Notes: generated by a model from the sequence alone, not told the origin. Numbered from the stretch's first letter, positions 1 through 14,230 are shown. The stretch is DNA of 64,000 nt from Paralichthys olivaceus (GCF_024713975.1 NC_091115.1:3876501-3940500), one strand, 5' to 3'. Numbers and translations: made by a program.

Positions 1-2
1 CA

Positions 3-67
3 CAGCTATTATAGAGAGAGAGCATGCAACAACCTCTCTCTCCCTCTTTGCATCTCTATAATAGCTG
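3..67. repeat. Perfect 15-bp inverted repeat (hairpin)
   Basis: CAGCTATTATAGAGA at 3-17 is the exact reverse complement of 53-67. The loop contains GAGAG and CTCTCTC runs that can pair further. Confidence 0.8.
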
Positions 68-367
68 GTAATAATATCGTTTATAGGAGGGGCAGCTGTT
101 TCTCTATGACAGCTCCTCTTTTTCTTTATTGTTATGAACCACACACACACACACACTGACTGCAGTCTTGTAACATCTCCATATCCTGTGAAATGTTAAT
201 TGGGGAGAATCCTTGGCCATTGTCTCAAGTGCATTACATCATTCCAGTCTCTCAGTCTGCATCCCGCCCCCCTTTAACTCTCTCCTGTGACAGCCGGGCC
301 CATCTTCTCCTTCCTCCTCTGCTTTTCTCTCCCCTCTTTCCTCCTGCAGAGCCCCCACAATGTCAAC

Positions 368-400
<33 letters not shown>

Positions 401-410
401 ACACACACAA
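368..410. repeat. CA microsatellite
   Basis: AC dinucleotide run with one interruption. It creates the artificial His/Thr frames in this area. Confidence 0.95.
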
Positions 411-519
411 TGCATATGTCACATACACCATGCATGCAGTATCCATTCACATCTGGAGCCCACATCTGCAAAAAGAAAAAAAAAAAAAGAAAAAACCCAG
501 AGGATGTTTAGGAGGAGGA

Positions 520-880
520 GGAGGGCACCGCAGAAAAATCACCTTGAGGCTGCAGGAGCGGGGCAATGTAGGTCACCGCAACACCGGCGGGAGCAGCGGG
601 TGCATACTCACAATTTATTCCTCCACTACGAGGAGCGGCTCCGGCAGCGGATCGGTGACGACCGCAGTCTCTGCAAGCCACGCAGCCGCCGAGCGCACGA
701 TCCTACCAGGCTTGTTCGAGCAGCGGCAGCAGCAGCGACGCCGAGGATCCGAGGATGGAGCTGAAGGTGCGGCTGGTCCCCGCCGCTGGCATCGTCAAAA
801 ACGCAAAAGGCCGGTGGTCGCCAAATTAGCCGCGTCGGGTGATGACATTTGATTTCCGGGGACAACACACACACACACAC
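520..880. promoter_or_regulatory. CpG-richer, promoter-like patch of unknown gene
   Basis: Many CpGs, CCG/CGG and CAG/AGC triplets inside AT-rich DNA, bounded by a short CA run at about 866-884. It could be a 5' UTR or promoter of a gene leaving the window. No coding frame is recognisable, and the direction is not known. Confidence 0.3.
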
Positions 881-1012
881 ACCGGTGGAGAAATTATGGC
901 ATGTTACAAATTCTGCTGTGACAAGCGGAGCTGGAAAAGACCATTGTCGGAGATGACGGAGGGGAGGCGTGTGGAGTCTTAAAGTTGCAGCTGTGCAATT
1001 CTTTCCACAGCA

Positions 1013-1028
1013 ATACTACTACTACCAA

Positions 1029-1060
<32 letters not shown>

Positions 1061-1083
1061 TAAATACTACTACAACTACTACT
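1013..1083. repeat. ACT trinucleotide microsatellite
   Basis: About twenty ACT units with a few substitutions. Confidence 0.9.
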
Positions 1084-1559
1084 GATCATACAGATTTCTG
1101 AAGCTATAACTCCAATTTTAAGGTGCAACATTTTTAAAATCAAGGAATTTCAAAAAAAGAGGAGAGGAAACACCAGGCTACAAATTCATCAAATAATAAA
1201 AGTCTAATATATGTGAGTCCTAAGAGTTAGAAATACATTGGTTTTCTGTCCATACTCTATGAATGTGATGTTGTTCCATTCAGTTTTTTTTCCAGGGTCA
1301 TTAAAGCAGCCACAACTGGAAGCTGCTGCATGTTCACCTTCTCCAGTCACACAGTTGGTCTGTGCCAGCTTCCAATTGTTGAAACTGGGATTGTTCTCAG
1401 ACTGTTTCTCAGACTGTTGCATTTAGTCTGGTTTGAAAAATTCTAGAAAATTCATTGATTCAATAAAAATATTTTTAAAGAAGATTTGGTTAATTCTGTA
1501 GGTAAAAAAAACAACTAAACTAACTGATCCATATGCATCGGCTATCCACTTTTTAATTA

Positions 1560-1725
1560 CCTGCATTCATGTGCAGAACCTGAATTACCCTGAGAAAACC
1601 AACATGCGGAGTGGGTGCCAAGTGCCAAGCTGGGATTCAAACAAGGAACCCTCTTGCTGTGAAGCAATAACCACTGCACCACCTTCAACACCCAACACTG
1701 TGCCACCCAGCATGAATCTAAAGAT
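1560..1725. repeat. Decayed fish interspersed repeat
   Basis: Contains a diverged 'gggattcaaacaaggaaccc', 'cttgctgtgaagcaa' and 'ccactgcaccacc' series. I recognise this as a motif order common in fish genomes. The exact family name is not certain. Confidence 0.6.
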
Positions 1726-4700
1726 ATAACAAACACTGGGTCAAAAGAAGATCAGCCTTGTGTGAGTGCTGCTGTGTATTGATTGAGTCTGTTTCCCTCA
1801 TAAGAGAAGTAAGAGTGGGAGGAGCCACTAGAAGCCACAAATGAAATGTTTTTCAAGTTCTGATCTGTTTAAGTAAATTCTGTTCTGGGGTAAGAGACGA
1901 TTGATTACTCGCAAATAGATTCCTGATAAAGTAACTTTCAATCACAGATCATCTTTGGTCCAAAGGAAATTAAACAGCAGGTGATGAGTCCAAACTGAAT
2001 CTTAATCCTGAAGAATCTGTTTACTGTTGAAAATAAACAGAGGTCTCAGTGAATATGACATTATTTAGCTTCTATATTCTTCAGAATTGTACGACACCTG
2101 TGTTTTTCTGTACGGTTAGACTTTTGACCCAAAGTGAAATCTTACCCAGTGGCTCAGTGATGATGTGCCCGCAGAAAGAATAACACCATTTCTCTGCTCA
2201 TCAAATATTAAAGAGCTTGAATGAGTGTCACTGAGCCTGCTATAATTTAGGTTTATAAAAAAAGGATCTTTTCAAAGTGAGGCATGAATGTTTTAGTAAA
2301 GTCTGTGTGCATATCCAGGAAGCTGCAAAGATTGTTTTGAAAAGACTGAATCATCTCTCTCTTGTTTTAGATGCGCACCAGTTAAATGGTACGGTTGAAA
2401 TTAAGATTTCAAAAACCACAGACTGTAAAGCAGCAATTTTTAAACTCTGATTCATTTTTTGCGGCCAAAATTTTACTCTAATCTGACTAAGACTAGCGAA
2501 TAAAAAATAACAAGCTATTATATGCAAATGTGGATTAAACAGCAGGTCCAGGAACTTTCTTCAACAAATCAATTACGTTGTAGGACAACTTCAATTTTAT
2601 ATTTCGAAAATAAGAAGCAGACAATGGTGTGGTGGGTTGTTGGCGCAGTCATTTGCTCTACAGAGTGCCACTCTGTTATTTTGTTTTCAGAGCACTGAAT
2701 GAGTGAAAACGTTGTGCAAATACAAAGCTTTCTTCGACAGAAGGTGGAAATCTAATGGCAGGTGGGACCAAGAACACAGAGATAAAAAGATATACACATG
2801 CATCATCCAAATACAATATGAGGGACATTTGAGGGAAAATATCTTTGTGAATTTACCAAACTTCAGACTCCATTGGACGTGACACTGAAGTAAATAAGTG
2901 CAAAAATCAAAAAATACAAATATATAAAGAGAAGTTAAACAGAAACCAAATAAAATCTCATCTCACAAAGTTATGTAGAGTTTAATGTCAATGGGACAAA
3001 TCGTTGCCTGTGGTCGTGGTTGTCTCTGTCCATGGTGCTGATACCTCTATACTTTGTACTGTCTTGTACTATATGTCCCACTGTGTTGAAAAACAATGAT
3101 TTTTTACTACAGTCCTTCAGAGACTGTTTGTTGTCCTCACTTAGATAATTACATCATGTCTCTTTGTAAAAAACAATCACTGTGTAAGATCTATGGACTT
3201 GGATCTCCATTCACAGGAATCTACTCTCCCTGGATTCTGGGAAAACATCCATCCTGTTTGATTTATCTTCCCGCTGCCCGTCGCCGGCTACGCCATTTAA
3301 TCAACAGACATTATGCACTGGTTTGGTGTTTCCTGTCTCATTCTTCTCTTAAGCGGCAACCAAGGCCCGTCTGGGGAAAACGCTTTCAGATGGCACCGTC
3401 CTCTGCTGCAGCTCCAGCTTCCCTTTGCCTCTTGTCTGATAAATGACCAAAACAAACATGGCAAAGTGGCGCTGGCTGTCCCACAAAGTGAAAAAATACT
3501 CTAGCTAGCAGGTCGTGAAGCTGGTGTGTGAGCGCACCCAGAACCCGAGGTTAAACGCTGCAGAGATTCACCTGCAGGTTTCATTTGGTTTATTGAACAG
3601 TTACACAACAACATTATTGTCTCGTGTTGATCACATAGGGAGCGAAACTACAGATTTCTTTAATGACATACCTAGTTCCTGTCGTCATCACCTACGTGGG
3701 CTACCTGTACTTGACATTGATTGGTTTGGAGATGGGCATTTGTCTGATGTTGGCATGTTGTCAACTCGGCTAATGTATTCACTAACTTTTTTGAATAAAG
3801 TGCATGGGGGAAAAAAAGCAGTCTCTTTGTTTGAATGGAGAAACTAAATGAACCAGTTCACAGGGGAGACTCATTTTTCAAGATTCATCTCAGGGTTCGA
3901 TTTGGTTGATGGAGCCGCTACTCATGAATAAATGCTCCTCATTACTATAGCGACAATAACCATTATAGTAGTGTGTTTGTCATGCAACTGACTGCTCCTA
4001 TAACATCCCACCCACCCTTATTGACCCACCATATGCCTCATCTGCCACTACAGTGCCCTGTCACTCAGTCGTTATTAATTTCCCCAGAGCAGTCAACGTC
4101 AGCCTCTGCATATGAATGCTTGTAATGCAGCCAGGTGACGAAAAACCTTCTCGTATCTGAAAAGACACATAAATATATATCGACTGGTTTTGTCTCATTG
4201 AGAGCTGCACAGGCAGAGATTAAATCAGGGATTTGCACATTGCATCATCTGACTGTACTATCACTTGAAATGATGCTAAAATGGGTGCTGGGTTAAAAGC
4301 CAATGATCAAAGCGATAAGTAAATCAGGAGGGAGCTATAAAAAGAAAAGAGACCTGTGACGCTGAAATCTAAATCCTCCTCCTCGTAGCTTGACACGCTA
4401 AAAGTGTGAATGTCATTAAACGAGTCACCCGCCCCCTCTCCTCCCCTTCGTCACGCAAATGGCCCCTCTTTTCATACGGCGGGTTCATGCATGCAAATCT
4501 CACATCAAAATCTCAATGATCTCGAAAGGCTAAGCAGTTGAGCTCCTCACGGCCGATTAGAAAGACACACACACACTCACAGGCTGCAAGAAACGCTTTT
4601 CCAAATGTTTGCTCAGGATGATTGTGCACTGGTTAATATTAATGAGTAAAGGTTAAAATAATCAGCCATCCATATGAGGCGACAGCTGAGAAGATGCTCA

Positions 4701-5244
4701 GGTGAACTCAGGGGACGACGGTGTGTCGACTGGTGGTGGGGATGCACATGCTGCCTCTCCGGGTTGTTTCACAGGAGATCAAATAAAATGTCTGACACTT
4801 TCCACTTCTGTTAACATGTTTTTTTGAAGCCTCCCTCTTTAAAAGTCCATCATCACACCCTCCTCTTCCTCTGTCCCTCTCCCACAGGGGCTAAAAGTGC
4901 TCCCCACGATTTACACCCTCCAAAACACATCGACGACATACATCAGGTAAGCTCTGTGCAGAGCCCGAGCTGCCAGAGGTCTGCTATCACTCTACGACTT
5001 CCCTGAACCTTCCTGTTTTTCAGGCAAGCGGCCGACCTCTCGCTGCTTGATGCACGGCTAACGGAGCGAGATGCATTACGCAGACGGAACTTGGTGGAAT
5101 TACATTTCTTTTTATGCCGCTCCCTCCCCTGCGAAAGTGATGTTATTGCACCTTATCGCACATCTCCACTGTCTCTCAGCTCGACGGCACAAAACACAGG
5201 AGCCATGTCCCCACATTAAAGAGAGTTAATACTCTTCAATAATA

Positions 5245-5480
5245 AATATACTATTTATATTGCGCTATTCCAGTCTTACCGGCTTGACAGTTAAATTCAC
5301 ATTCACCCATTTGTGCACACACCTCTATACCCAGCACTTTTCTTTATCACAAACTATTAATTTACTCTTTGGAGTTTAGTATTTTGCCAAAGGACTGGAG
5401 GAGCAGGGAATCAAACCACCAACCTTCTGGTTAGTGGATGCCTCTTGATTCATGCCGCACCAATTAGTACACGACCAGCA
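5245..5480. repeat. Decayed fish interspersed repeat
   Basis: Diverged order 'cacattcacccatttgtgc', 'tttgccaaaggac', 'gggaatcaaaccaccaacct', 'ctggttagtgga'. This motif series is common in fish genomes. The family name is not certain. Confidence 0.6.
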
Positions 5481-7736
5481 TATGCTGCTGTGTCTTGAGA
5501 GCTGTGAGTCATCTCATTAGCTGTTAATCCAGAAAGGAGAGGGTTGAGTTAAAGGCCACGTTAAAATAAAGTGTCCTCATGAGTGGCAATTTATTTTTTG
5601 ATGACAAACACGGGGACAGTATCGAAAATGCCTCCAACCAGCATGTGAGGCTGTTTGAATAAAGGACAGATGGCTGCATTGTTTTGTTTTTTTGTTGAAG
5701 AGTATCTAAGAATAAATGATAAATAATGATGATAAAAATAAAAATGAAAATAAGTTTCATACAGGATACATTTTCACTGAGAAAAGTCACAAAAAGTTAA
5801 ATCGCTGAGCGCATATAAGATTGTGGTATGTTTGGGACCTCAATACTTAGTTTCCTGCATCGGCTGCATCCTCCGACAGCCGTGTAAACCTTGTGGGCCG
5901 AAATGAAACGGCATGACCAGCTGGTCCCGCATTTACAGCTGCATAACATTTTCAACCATCTCTCACCGACACCAGAGGGAGAACTAAATGCAACAAAAGC
6001 TTTGGAAGCGGGAATAAAGTAAAATGTAAAAGAATCTTCCTCTCTGTCATTGATGAGACAAATATCCACAAAGTCTGAAAAGACAGCGTCAGAAAATTCA
6101 GCGCAGACATCGCATGTCAGAGGTCAGCGTCAGAGCTGCAAGGCCACGTGTATCGCTCCCATCAAACACTGTCTTGCACAGACAGGAAGACGAACATTAC
6201 TGCTGTAACCATTAAGTATTAATCCAGTGTGCTCTGCTGCAATTTGAAAATCCAATTCACTTTGTGCAGTAGGACGGGAGAGCCGAGAGAAAGCTCTGCC
6301 TTGAACCCATCAGTGGAGCTTTGAGACAACCGTAACCCCTGGTGTGAGGAATTGTTCGCCACGAGCAATTACAGTCCTGTGTGCCACCACATTTCTGTTC
6401 AAACTCTCATATATTTTTAATGCATCTGGGCTTTTCCACATCGATGCAATGAAGTTACTGTTCGTGTTTCAAATGCACCAAAGGGGAGCTTCAAATCTTC
6501 AAATCTTGAAAATGGAATACAAATTGGTGGAATTTAAAAGCTGCTGCAGAGTCTTGTGGGAAAGATCTGACTGCATCAAGTGAATCTTCAAGGCGTGAGA
6601 CAGACGTTAGATTACGCATAGAGAAATATCTTGAATTATTTTGTACTTTCCAAAGCGAACAAAAGTGTATTCTGACGCCTGGAGGGAAATGCACAGAAGA
6701 AGAAATCCTTTTATCAGAAGAAGATAAATTACAATATTACAAATTTGAGTTGAGTCATTTGAGTTCATGACAACATGGAGGACGATTGATTCTCTCTCTC
6801 TTGATATCTTCTGTCGTAGGACTCGAACTCTGCATCACTGTTTAAAGGAGCAATATCGAGACACATTTCTCTCTTTCTTATGATTGTTTTCTTATCCTCT
6901 CAGTTCATTGAACCAAACATATTCTGCTCTTTGTCGTGTTGTTCCTCTCCATCATGCTGCTCTTGAACACGGTGGATGTTTTCCCAGGGTGATACATGAT
7001 GTTAGAATTACACACAGAGCAGACGCATGGATCTTCTTTTGTTTTTTTAAGGTCTACCTGCACTGATGTTGCTAAGAGACTGTTGAGTTTTTACCCGATC
7101 CTCCCACATTTCTAAAATACCTTTTTTATTTTCCTCTTCACAGCAAATGTTCAAGGACTTTTAAGTGCTTATTTATTCACTTAGGCAGATCCGGTTGTAA
7201 ATGGGCTGTTTTTTTAGTCTGTGGTGATGCAAGCTGCAGCTTTTCAGTCCTGAAACTGTGAAAGTGACCCTGCACAAAGAGCTGTTTATCCAAAGTTCAG
7301 TAACCAAATTCAACACTGCACTTCTCTGGGCCTTTAACAATACATATGCCAAGCTGCCTCCCTTCGCTCCGTGGCAGGACCCCATGTCTGCTCTGCCCTT
7401 GAAGTGAATGATACTAAAACCAAATCGGTTCCACTGGCGAAGAATTCTCCATCTTGCGTGCGCCGAGAACAGAACTCCTGTTGCATCTGGTCCCGATTGG
7501 CCGAGCAGGGTCCCAGTTGCCAGGCAACCATCCAGCGGTGTAAGGGGCCTATAGCTGACAGACAGCTGCTAATGAAGTCCGGGTGGCGGGTAGAGGGAGT
7601 GCGCTACACAGAAAGGGGCTATCCGACCTCTTTTCTCATGCCTCACACGTCCTGTGGTCCTGTAACACCAAGGTAGGGGTGTGTATCTACACCCGTGCAC
7701 ACACCAGCACTCACTCAGCTGATTTGCTTCCTCACT

Positions 7737-7743
<7 letters not shown>

Positions 7744-7768
<25 letters not shown>

Positions 7769-7769
7769 G
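7744..7769. repeat. GT microsatellite
   Basis: Uninterrupted GT run. Confidence 0.95.
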
Positions 7770-8309
7770 CCTGTGGAGCATCCTCCCACAGGGGCCAGAG
7801 TCAGTTGCTTGAATGCAATATCGTCTGAGACATCCCCCACCTCTTACACCATCACCATCCCCCTCATCACCCAATGAGTAATATTTACACAGTGGTAGGA
7901 AAGACATCCATAAGCTCTATACATGCTCACAAGGTTTCAAAGAGAGAAGCCAACATCTCTCTTTTAGAGGTTTTGAAAAATGGAGGATTCAGAGGCGTAA
8001 GGACACAGATGGCAGCCACGCTGAGCAAAGTGTTGATTGTCGTGCACGAGCAGGTCACACATACAGATCCTGCACAGTGAGCGTGCTCTGTCTGCTTGGA
8101 CTCACAGAAGATTCGATGGGAACTGGGATGACACCCAGTAGAGCACACGATTCAGTCTGGATCCAGACTTTTATTTGGATCTGCATCGACAATACTCATC
8201 AAGATCCGTTTATTGTTCACTTGGTTATTGATGGAAATGTGAAAGAAAGAATAAAACACCCTATCTCACAATGTGAAAGAGAAACAAATTTAAAATCTGT
8301 ACCTTTACC

Positions 8310-8405
8310 CAGATCCTTTCAAAGTTGAATGGGTCCCATCCTTCCACCAAGGTTTGCTGAAATCCATTTGGTAGTTTCTGCATCATCCTGCAAACAAACA
8401 AAAGA
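8310..8405. repeat. Interspersed repeat, copy A
   Basis: Shares 'aatgggtcccatccttccac', 'aaggttt', a diverged 'gaaatcc' block and a terminal 'caaacaaac' with copies at 14110 and 22415. Confidence 0.6.
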
Positions 8406-11400
8406 ACAGGAACAGTGAATATCTGACGTAAACATAATGAAAAGTCACAAAGGACAACAGTCAGTTGTGATACCTGACGTTGTCTCCATTCACAATCATA
8501 AAGTAGTGGTCTCTGCTGTTTTTATGTCTTTTTTGGTTAACATTTATGAACCCTTCTCAAAGATTTCGGTTGGGGTTGATGTTGCTGCTGGTGGATCAAA
8601 AACGATGTCTTAGGATGATGCCTCAGTTTTTAGTGAGAACACAAAAGGAAAGTCTTTTATCTTCGCTCCCATTTCACAAAGCCATTAATCCTCAGTAATA
8701 AACTGAAAACTATAATAAATATATTAACAAGCACTTTGACACAAGAAATATAATATAATATAATAATCTAATCCTTTCCCTGAACGTCAGTCTCATGATC
8801 ATCTCTCTTCAAGTCTCAACAGTGACAAAATATCACCATAAACACTTTTGGAGACAATGTGCTCATCTGTCCATCTGAGCCATGGACATGACATGACATC
8901 ATCTCGTTGTCCAGTGGACAATGAATCTTCTTATGTGGGGAAAAAAAGAACAAGATCGTCGGGACCCTCGATAGATAAGAGCCTCCCGTCAAGGTCTTCC
9001 AACACTTTCTCTCTGCTGGCAACAACTGATTTATGGCGTCCCATAAAGGTTTTATGAGGTCGGTGTCAAAGGGCCTTGTATTCTCGTCTGCTGTGGTTTC
9101 CACTGTATGTTTCGGAGAAATGATGGACCACCTGTCTGGTGCATCATGGGACTACACGGCGAGGGAAGGAATCGTTATATGTTGAAGTCACATGATATAA
9201 TTCAGAGGAAGTGGAGGTATTTATCTTTATTCTCTGTGGTGAAAGTCCAAGCAACATACAGCATTTTGATTTTCTTTCTACAAATATATATTACACCACA
9301 GCCATTAAATCTTAAAACTGCTCAAACAGCCAATCATTGCTCATCTATGTGACAGGAAATGACTTCCTTCAACAGCTGACGTATATGGAATGTGCAGGTG
9401 GCCGCATCCTGTCGTCTTCTGCACAATGCATTATTTCCTGCTGAATGTTTCGTGCTCTCTATTTCAAAGGCAAAGTGTCTTGGCCCTGCTGAGAGGCCAG
9501 ATAGGCAGCAGACATAAATAATTCACGCGGCTGCAAGGGCAGGATACACACAGGCTCCTGAGAGATCGCACCAGTGCCGGACTGGTTATTTAGGCTGGAG
9601 CGAGGTGAAGAAGAAGCTCTGACGTCTTCCTCCGAGGCCTTGGGAAGGTTTTTGACGCAGGATGATTCCCAAGTTGAAAATAGTACCACGGACACTCTCT
9701 GGGGTTTAGAAATGGAGTAAGAGCTGTGACTGCAGTTGTAATTGGCTGGGGTTAAGATCCTAGATGCAATATCGGCTTGGCACTACAAATAGAAAAGGGA
9801 GGGAGGCAATTACCTACGTCAGCGAGAGGGAAAAGGGGTGAAATACATTTACTGAAATGAACAAAATGAAAGAATTTCTTTGCCCCGAGGGACTGATAAA
9901 AAAAAAAAATAAAACTGTTAAATGAAGGTGGGTCACAGCATCGAAACACTCAAATAAACTGAGAAAAAGCATCAGAGACAAATCACGATTCTCTTAATTA
10001 ATTCATAAGTTGATAATCGTGACTCATCTCTGGGAACTTCCATTTCCCTCCAATTCATCCTGAACAGAGCATCAGCAGCACCGGACGCTCTATATTTAGT
10101 ACGCTGAGCGGAAGTATAAATAAAAAACCCAGGCAGGCTGATTAAGTCTCCTCAAGAGTGGAGAAGTTTAGAATTAAACAGAAAGGCTAATTAGCCAAAG
10201 CCATCGGGCATGAAATGAGAGTGAAGCCTCTGCACAATGTGTGACTCAGAACATGCATGCATGCAAAACTGCAGTCGACGTGTAATCAAGAGATATCACT
10301 GCAGACGGTGATCAGCGGTGGCAGCTGGGAGTCAGAGCTTATTGATATTTGGTTTGCGGAGGTGAAAATGATTTCATTTTGAGTTGTTATGGGGTCGTTT
10401 ATAAAAGCATATTTGTGGGTCGAAGCACAGGATAACTTGACAATGAAAGGTTAAATACATTAAAACAATTATTAGATGTTTTCATTGATCACAGAAATTA
10501 TTCCAGCTCCAAGCTCAATACAAAGAGGAAATGCAAATACCATGGACTATCAACTATTCAACCTGGCCACCATAGTCCTGTAGATGTTGCCAGACTCTTA
10601 GCAAAGACCCAGAATAAAAATAAAAGTCTTTTATAGGGGAAAAAAATCGCTTTTGTGGACTGTCGCAGTTGCCACATAAGATTACATTGTAGCCAGATTT
10701 GGCACAAGAAGCCCAAAACATTATTTACTTATTAATTTATATAAAACAACTATTTAAGGTCATGAATGAATCTTCAAGCCAAGTTAATATAGATGTTGTG
10801 ATCTGTTGGAGTTCAACTGATGGTCATTAAGTTGCAAAAAAGTTGAATAGAAAGCAGGAATCTCCATTTAAATAAACAGTTGCCAGCTTTCAATGCTATC
10901 CTTTGTCTCTATCGATTGTGATTCACAACGATGGATTTGCAATTTCAAATTGAGGCTGATGAGGCTAGAACCAAATCCTCTGGATACATGGGCTCCAAAG
11001 GCATCTCCTCCAGAGGTAGAAGGTCGTTCAGTATCCCTCCCTTGAGAGCATCCAGGAACACAGCAGGAAGAGAGCTAAATGCATTTTAAAGCCCTGAACA
11101 TTTCCCACTTAATCATGGCAGGTCAGACTCTATCGACCTGTGGCAGAATTCGACCAGGGTCGAGCTCGTTCCAGTGGATTTATACCCTGAGCTATTAGCT
11201 GGTGCCTCCCACCTGGTCCCATAGCAACCAGGCTACATACATCTATGACTAGATGCTGATTATATCATCATAGATCTTATTTCAGCAACTGACCACTGTA
11301 ATTAGCATAGACATTATTTTACACCGAAGCATTTAGTCTGGAGTCACGTGTAACAGGAAGCTATTAGCCTCTTGAGCTCCTGTTCTGGCTGACAGAGATC

Positions 11401-13159
11401 CCGGACCGCACGCTGGTCCAAACAGTTGGCCGCCGTCCATCCTCTCAGGCCAGTGTGATTCAGGGATTGCAGCTCAGCGAGTGAAAACCCACACTGAAGC
11501 CCTGGGAACGGGATGAAATCGACTTCCTCCTCATTAACAGCAGAATAACGCGCGGAGAAGCAAAGGTCAGCCGCCGTGGTCGAGCTGAATCTTAATAACC
11601 CACCAGCGAACACAATGAAGCCTGTTGAACACGATCATTCCAGGTGGGACGGCTTCAAACAACGCCTTAGTTCAGACGATTGTGTTGATTTCAGAAGAAC
11701 AAAAAACAGAAACAGCCTCCAGGGGGAGCTATGTTCTCCAAATCCCCAAGTGTGTACAGAGGGAAAAGGAAATAATTTGCAGATGTGTTCACTTTTAGAC
11801 ACTTGACTTCTATCTTAAATTTTTTCTTTCCTGCTTTGCTGAGCCATGATTTATTCATGACTACTTTCTGCTCGGACCATCCTCACAGGAAGACCTGGAG
11901 GGGGAATCAATAGAGACAAGAAAGAAAAGCTCTCTCCCTTTTCCCTCCAAATGTATTCATCTCACTTCTCTGTGGATAACCTCCTCTATCATGTCACTGA
12001 TCAGATTGAAAATACACCGTCCTCTGCCTGAAGGTGCAGTTCAGCCAATTTGATGAGAACTTTTGTTTTTGGTCTGATACTCCGTCCGGCGAGTCTGGCA
12101 AGATGGACAGGTAGACAGACAGAGTGTCCATCAACCCAGACAACAGAGACTGAGTTCAAACGGCTGCGTTATTTTTCTGAAAAAATAAGCTCCTCATCAC
12201 CCCTTATTTTTATATCCAAAGTAATGACTTTCATTTTATTGCATCTTCCTCCATGTGTTTGGAAGTCTGTGATGTCGAACTTCAGGGAAAGATTTGAAAC
12301 ACTGTACTGGTTAAAGAGGAAACCAGCCAGAGAAAAATGTCTCTATAGTTCTGAAATAAATGACTCAAACATGAGTGGCACACTAGTCACGATGTCCTTT
12401 TTACACAACCTGTTCAAGGCCTCGCCATTCTGTATGAAACGGTATAAAAAAACAGAATGTAGCGGCACGGTGGGACAGACACGTCACATGTCTGATTTCA
12501 GAATGCAGACATGTCTAAAAAATCACACGGGGGGGTGGGATCACGCTGGTGTGTTTGGTTCGGTGAGTTGGCGTGTGTTTAACATGTTATAATGAGGAAT
12601 CCTAGCAATACTTCAACATTATTCACATATATTTATATACTATACTACTCTGCATCATCCTCTGTGTGGAGGGTGATTCAACTGTGTGAGTCAGAGCACA
12701 GGGTCAGGGGAAGAAAGTAGGTTTCATTCTGTGTAGGTGGAAGGAACCGAAAGACTTGGAGAGCCATGATGAAACTGGAACCAGGAAGAAGTTACAGCCT
12801 GGTTCACATCCAGGTTTGAGTTGGTTTAACCTCTGATTTTGTCAAAGAAAAGACGGTTTAAGGAAAACTGCAGAAAAAGCTGACGAATCCTTTATGGTTT
12901 TTCACAATAGCCGATTCTTCTCACACTGTAAATGAATCCATATTTAATGTAGAATATTGATTCTAGCAGCAGTAGATCATAATTCAGTATATTGATGTTT
13001 ATGAATACTTGAGTCAAACATACGTGAAAGGCTCAGCGCTGTTATCTCATTGATTAATCGATAGTGTTTCAGGTGAGGCAGACGATTTCCACAACAGTGT
13101 AATTGTGAAATTGTTGCTGTGAGCTTCGCCGCAGAGCCTGTGATCTAATCTCCGTTATG

Positions 13160-13161
<2 letters not shown>

Positions 13162-13224
<63 letters not shown>
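13162..13224. repeat. Long GT microsatellite
   Basis: 63 bp of pure GT, the longest dinucleotide run in the window. Confidence 0.97.
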
Positions 13225-13225
<1 letters not shown>

Positions 13226-14109
13226 TGGCGCTCTGGCTTTTTATGAGCTCGGGCCCTGACATCAGGAACGTATTTCATAAACAGTCTCGGTCCAACTAAA
13301 AGATTATTCAACCTCTGGTGTGTTGATGTAAACAAGATAAGGGGCCGCAGTGGGAACACGGTGGAAATATGTGTGACCTGGACTGCACATCATGTTCAAA
13401 GATCAATTGATTGTCCTGTTTCGCTCTAATAAGTGGTTGCATGTCATTCAATCTGCACCATAGAAATCTAACAAGTTAAAAACACTAAACTGTGCCTTAT
13501 ACAGTATCAGATAAATGACCAGAGAGCCAAAAAGGAAGAGTGCATCCGTAAGGTTACGACTGAATCAAAAGGAATCACATGACAGCAGCCTCCCACACAC
13601 ACTATGCATCTCTTGTACTTCCCATATGCAGTTAAACTGACTTCAAGGAAGATTTTCACACAGTTAGACACGGGAGGAGTGTGTGTGTGCAAAGTTTAAA
13701 TAAGGTGAGCTGATAAAAAAAAGTAGACATGACTACCCCCCCCTTCAGATATTCTCACTTTTTCCAAACAGCTAAAACAAAGTCCTCTTTGTGTTCAGAA
13801 AAGATTCAGAACAACGTGATGAATATTTTTTTTTTAATGAAAAATTAAAGTCCTGCTTTGGGAAAAAGAGTAGACAAAGTGCCGCAAGAGGAGTCTGTCC
13901 TCGAAAGAAACTAGAAGTTCAGTCAAGCGCGTGCCTCCGCAAAAGCCACTGTCCTCTTATGAAACCAGGTTTGAATCTGCTACATCTGTATTTTCATTTA
14001 GATCCACACCAGATTACACAGTCACTCAGATCCATGCACTACTTTCTCTCTGGGGAACTGGTGAAGAATTCACACAAAAAAAACCCCTTAAAATAATTCC
14101 CATGTCCAA

Positions 14110-14230
14110 ACCCTTTTTCTAGATCTACGGCAAAATGTATTGGGTTCTTTCTTGGGCCATCCTTCCATAAAGTTTTGTATGAATCCATTCAGAATTTTTT
14201 ACGAATTCCTGACAACAAACAGACAAACAA
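14110..14230. repeat. Interspersed repeat, copy B
   Basis: Shares 'gggttctttcttgg', 'ccatccttcca', 'aaagttttgta' and 'aacaaac' with copies A and C. Confidence 0.6.

Noticed and set aside
193..852. 219-aa open frame on the plus strand
   Set aside because: It runs through CA and A-rich repeats and has no family resemblance or coding-like composition.
12050..12592. 180-aa open frame on the plus strand
   Set aside because: No recognisable domain, no splice or promoter context, and composition like the surrounding DNA.
13069..13359. Minus-strand frame with a His-Thr run
   Set aside because: Translation of the 63-bp GT microsatellite.
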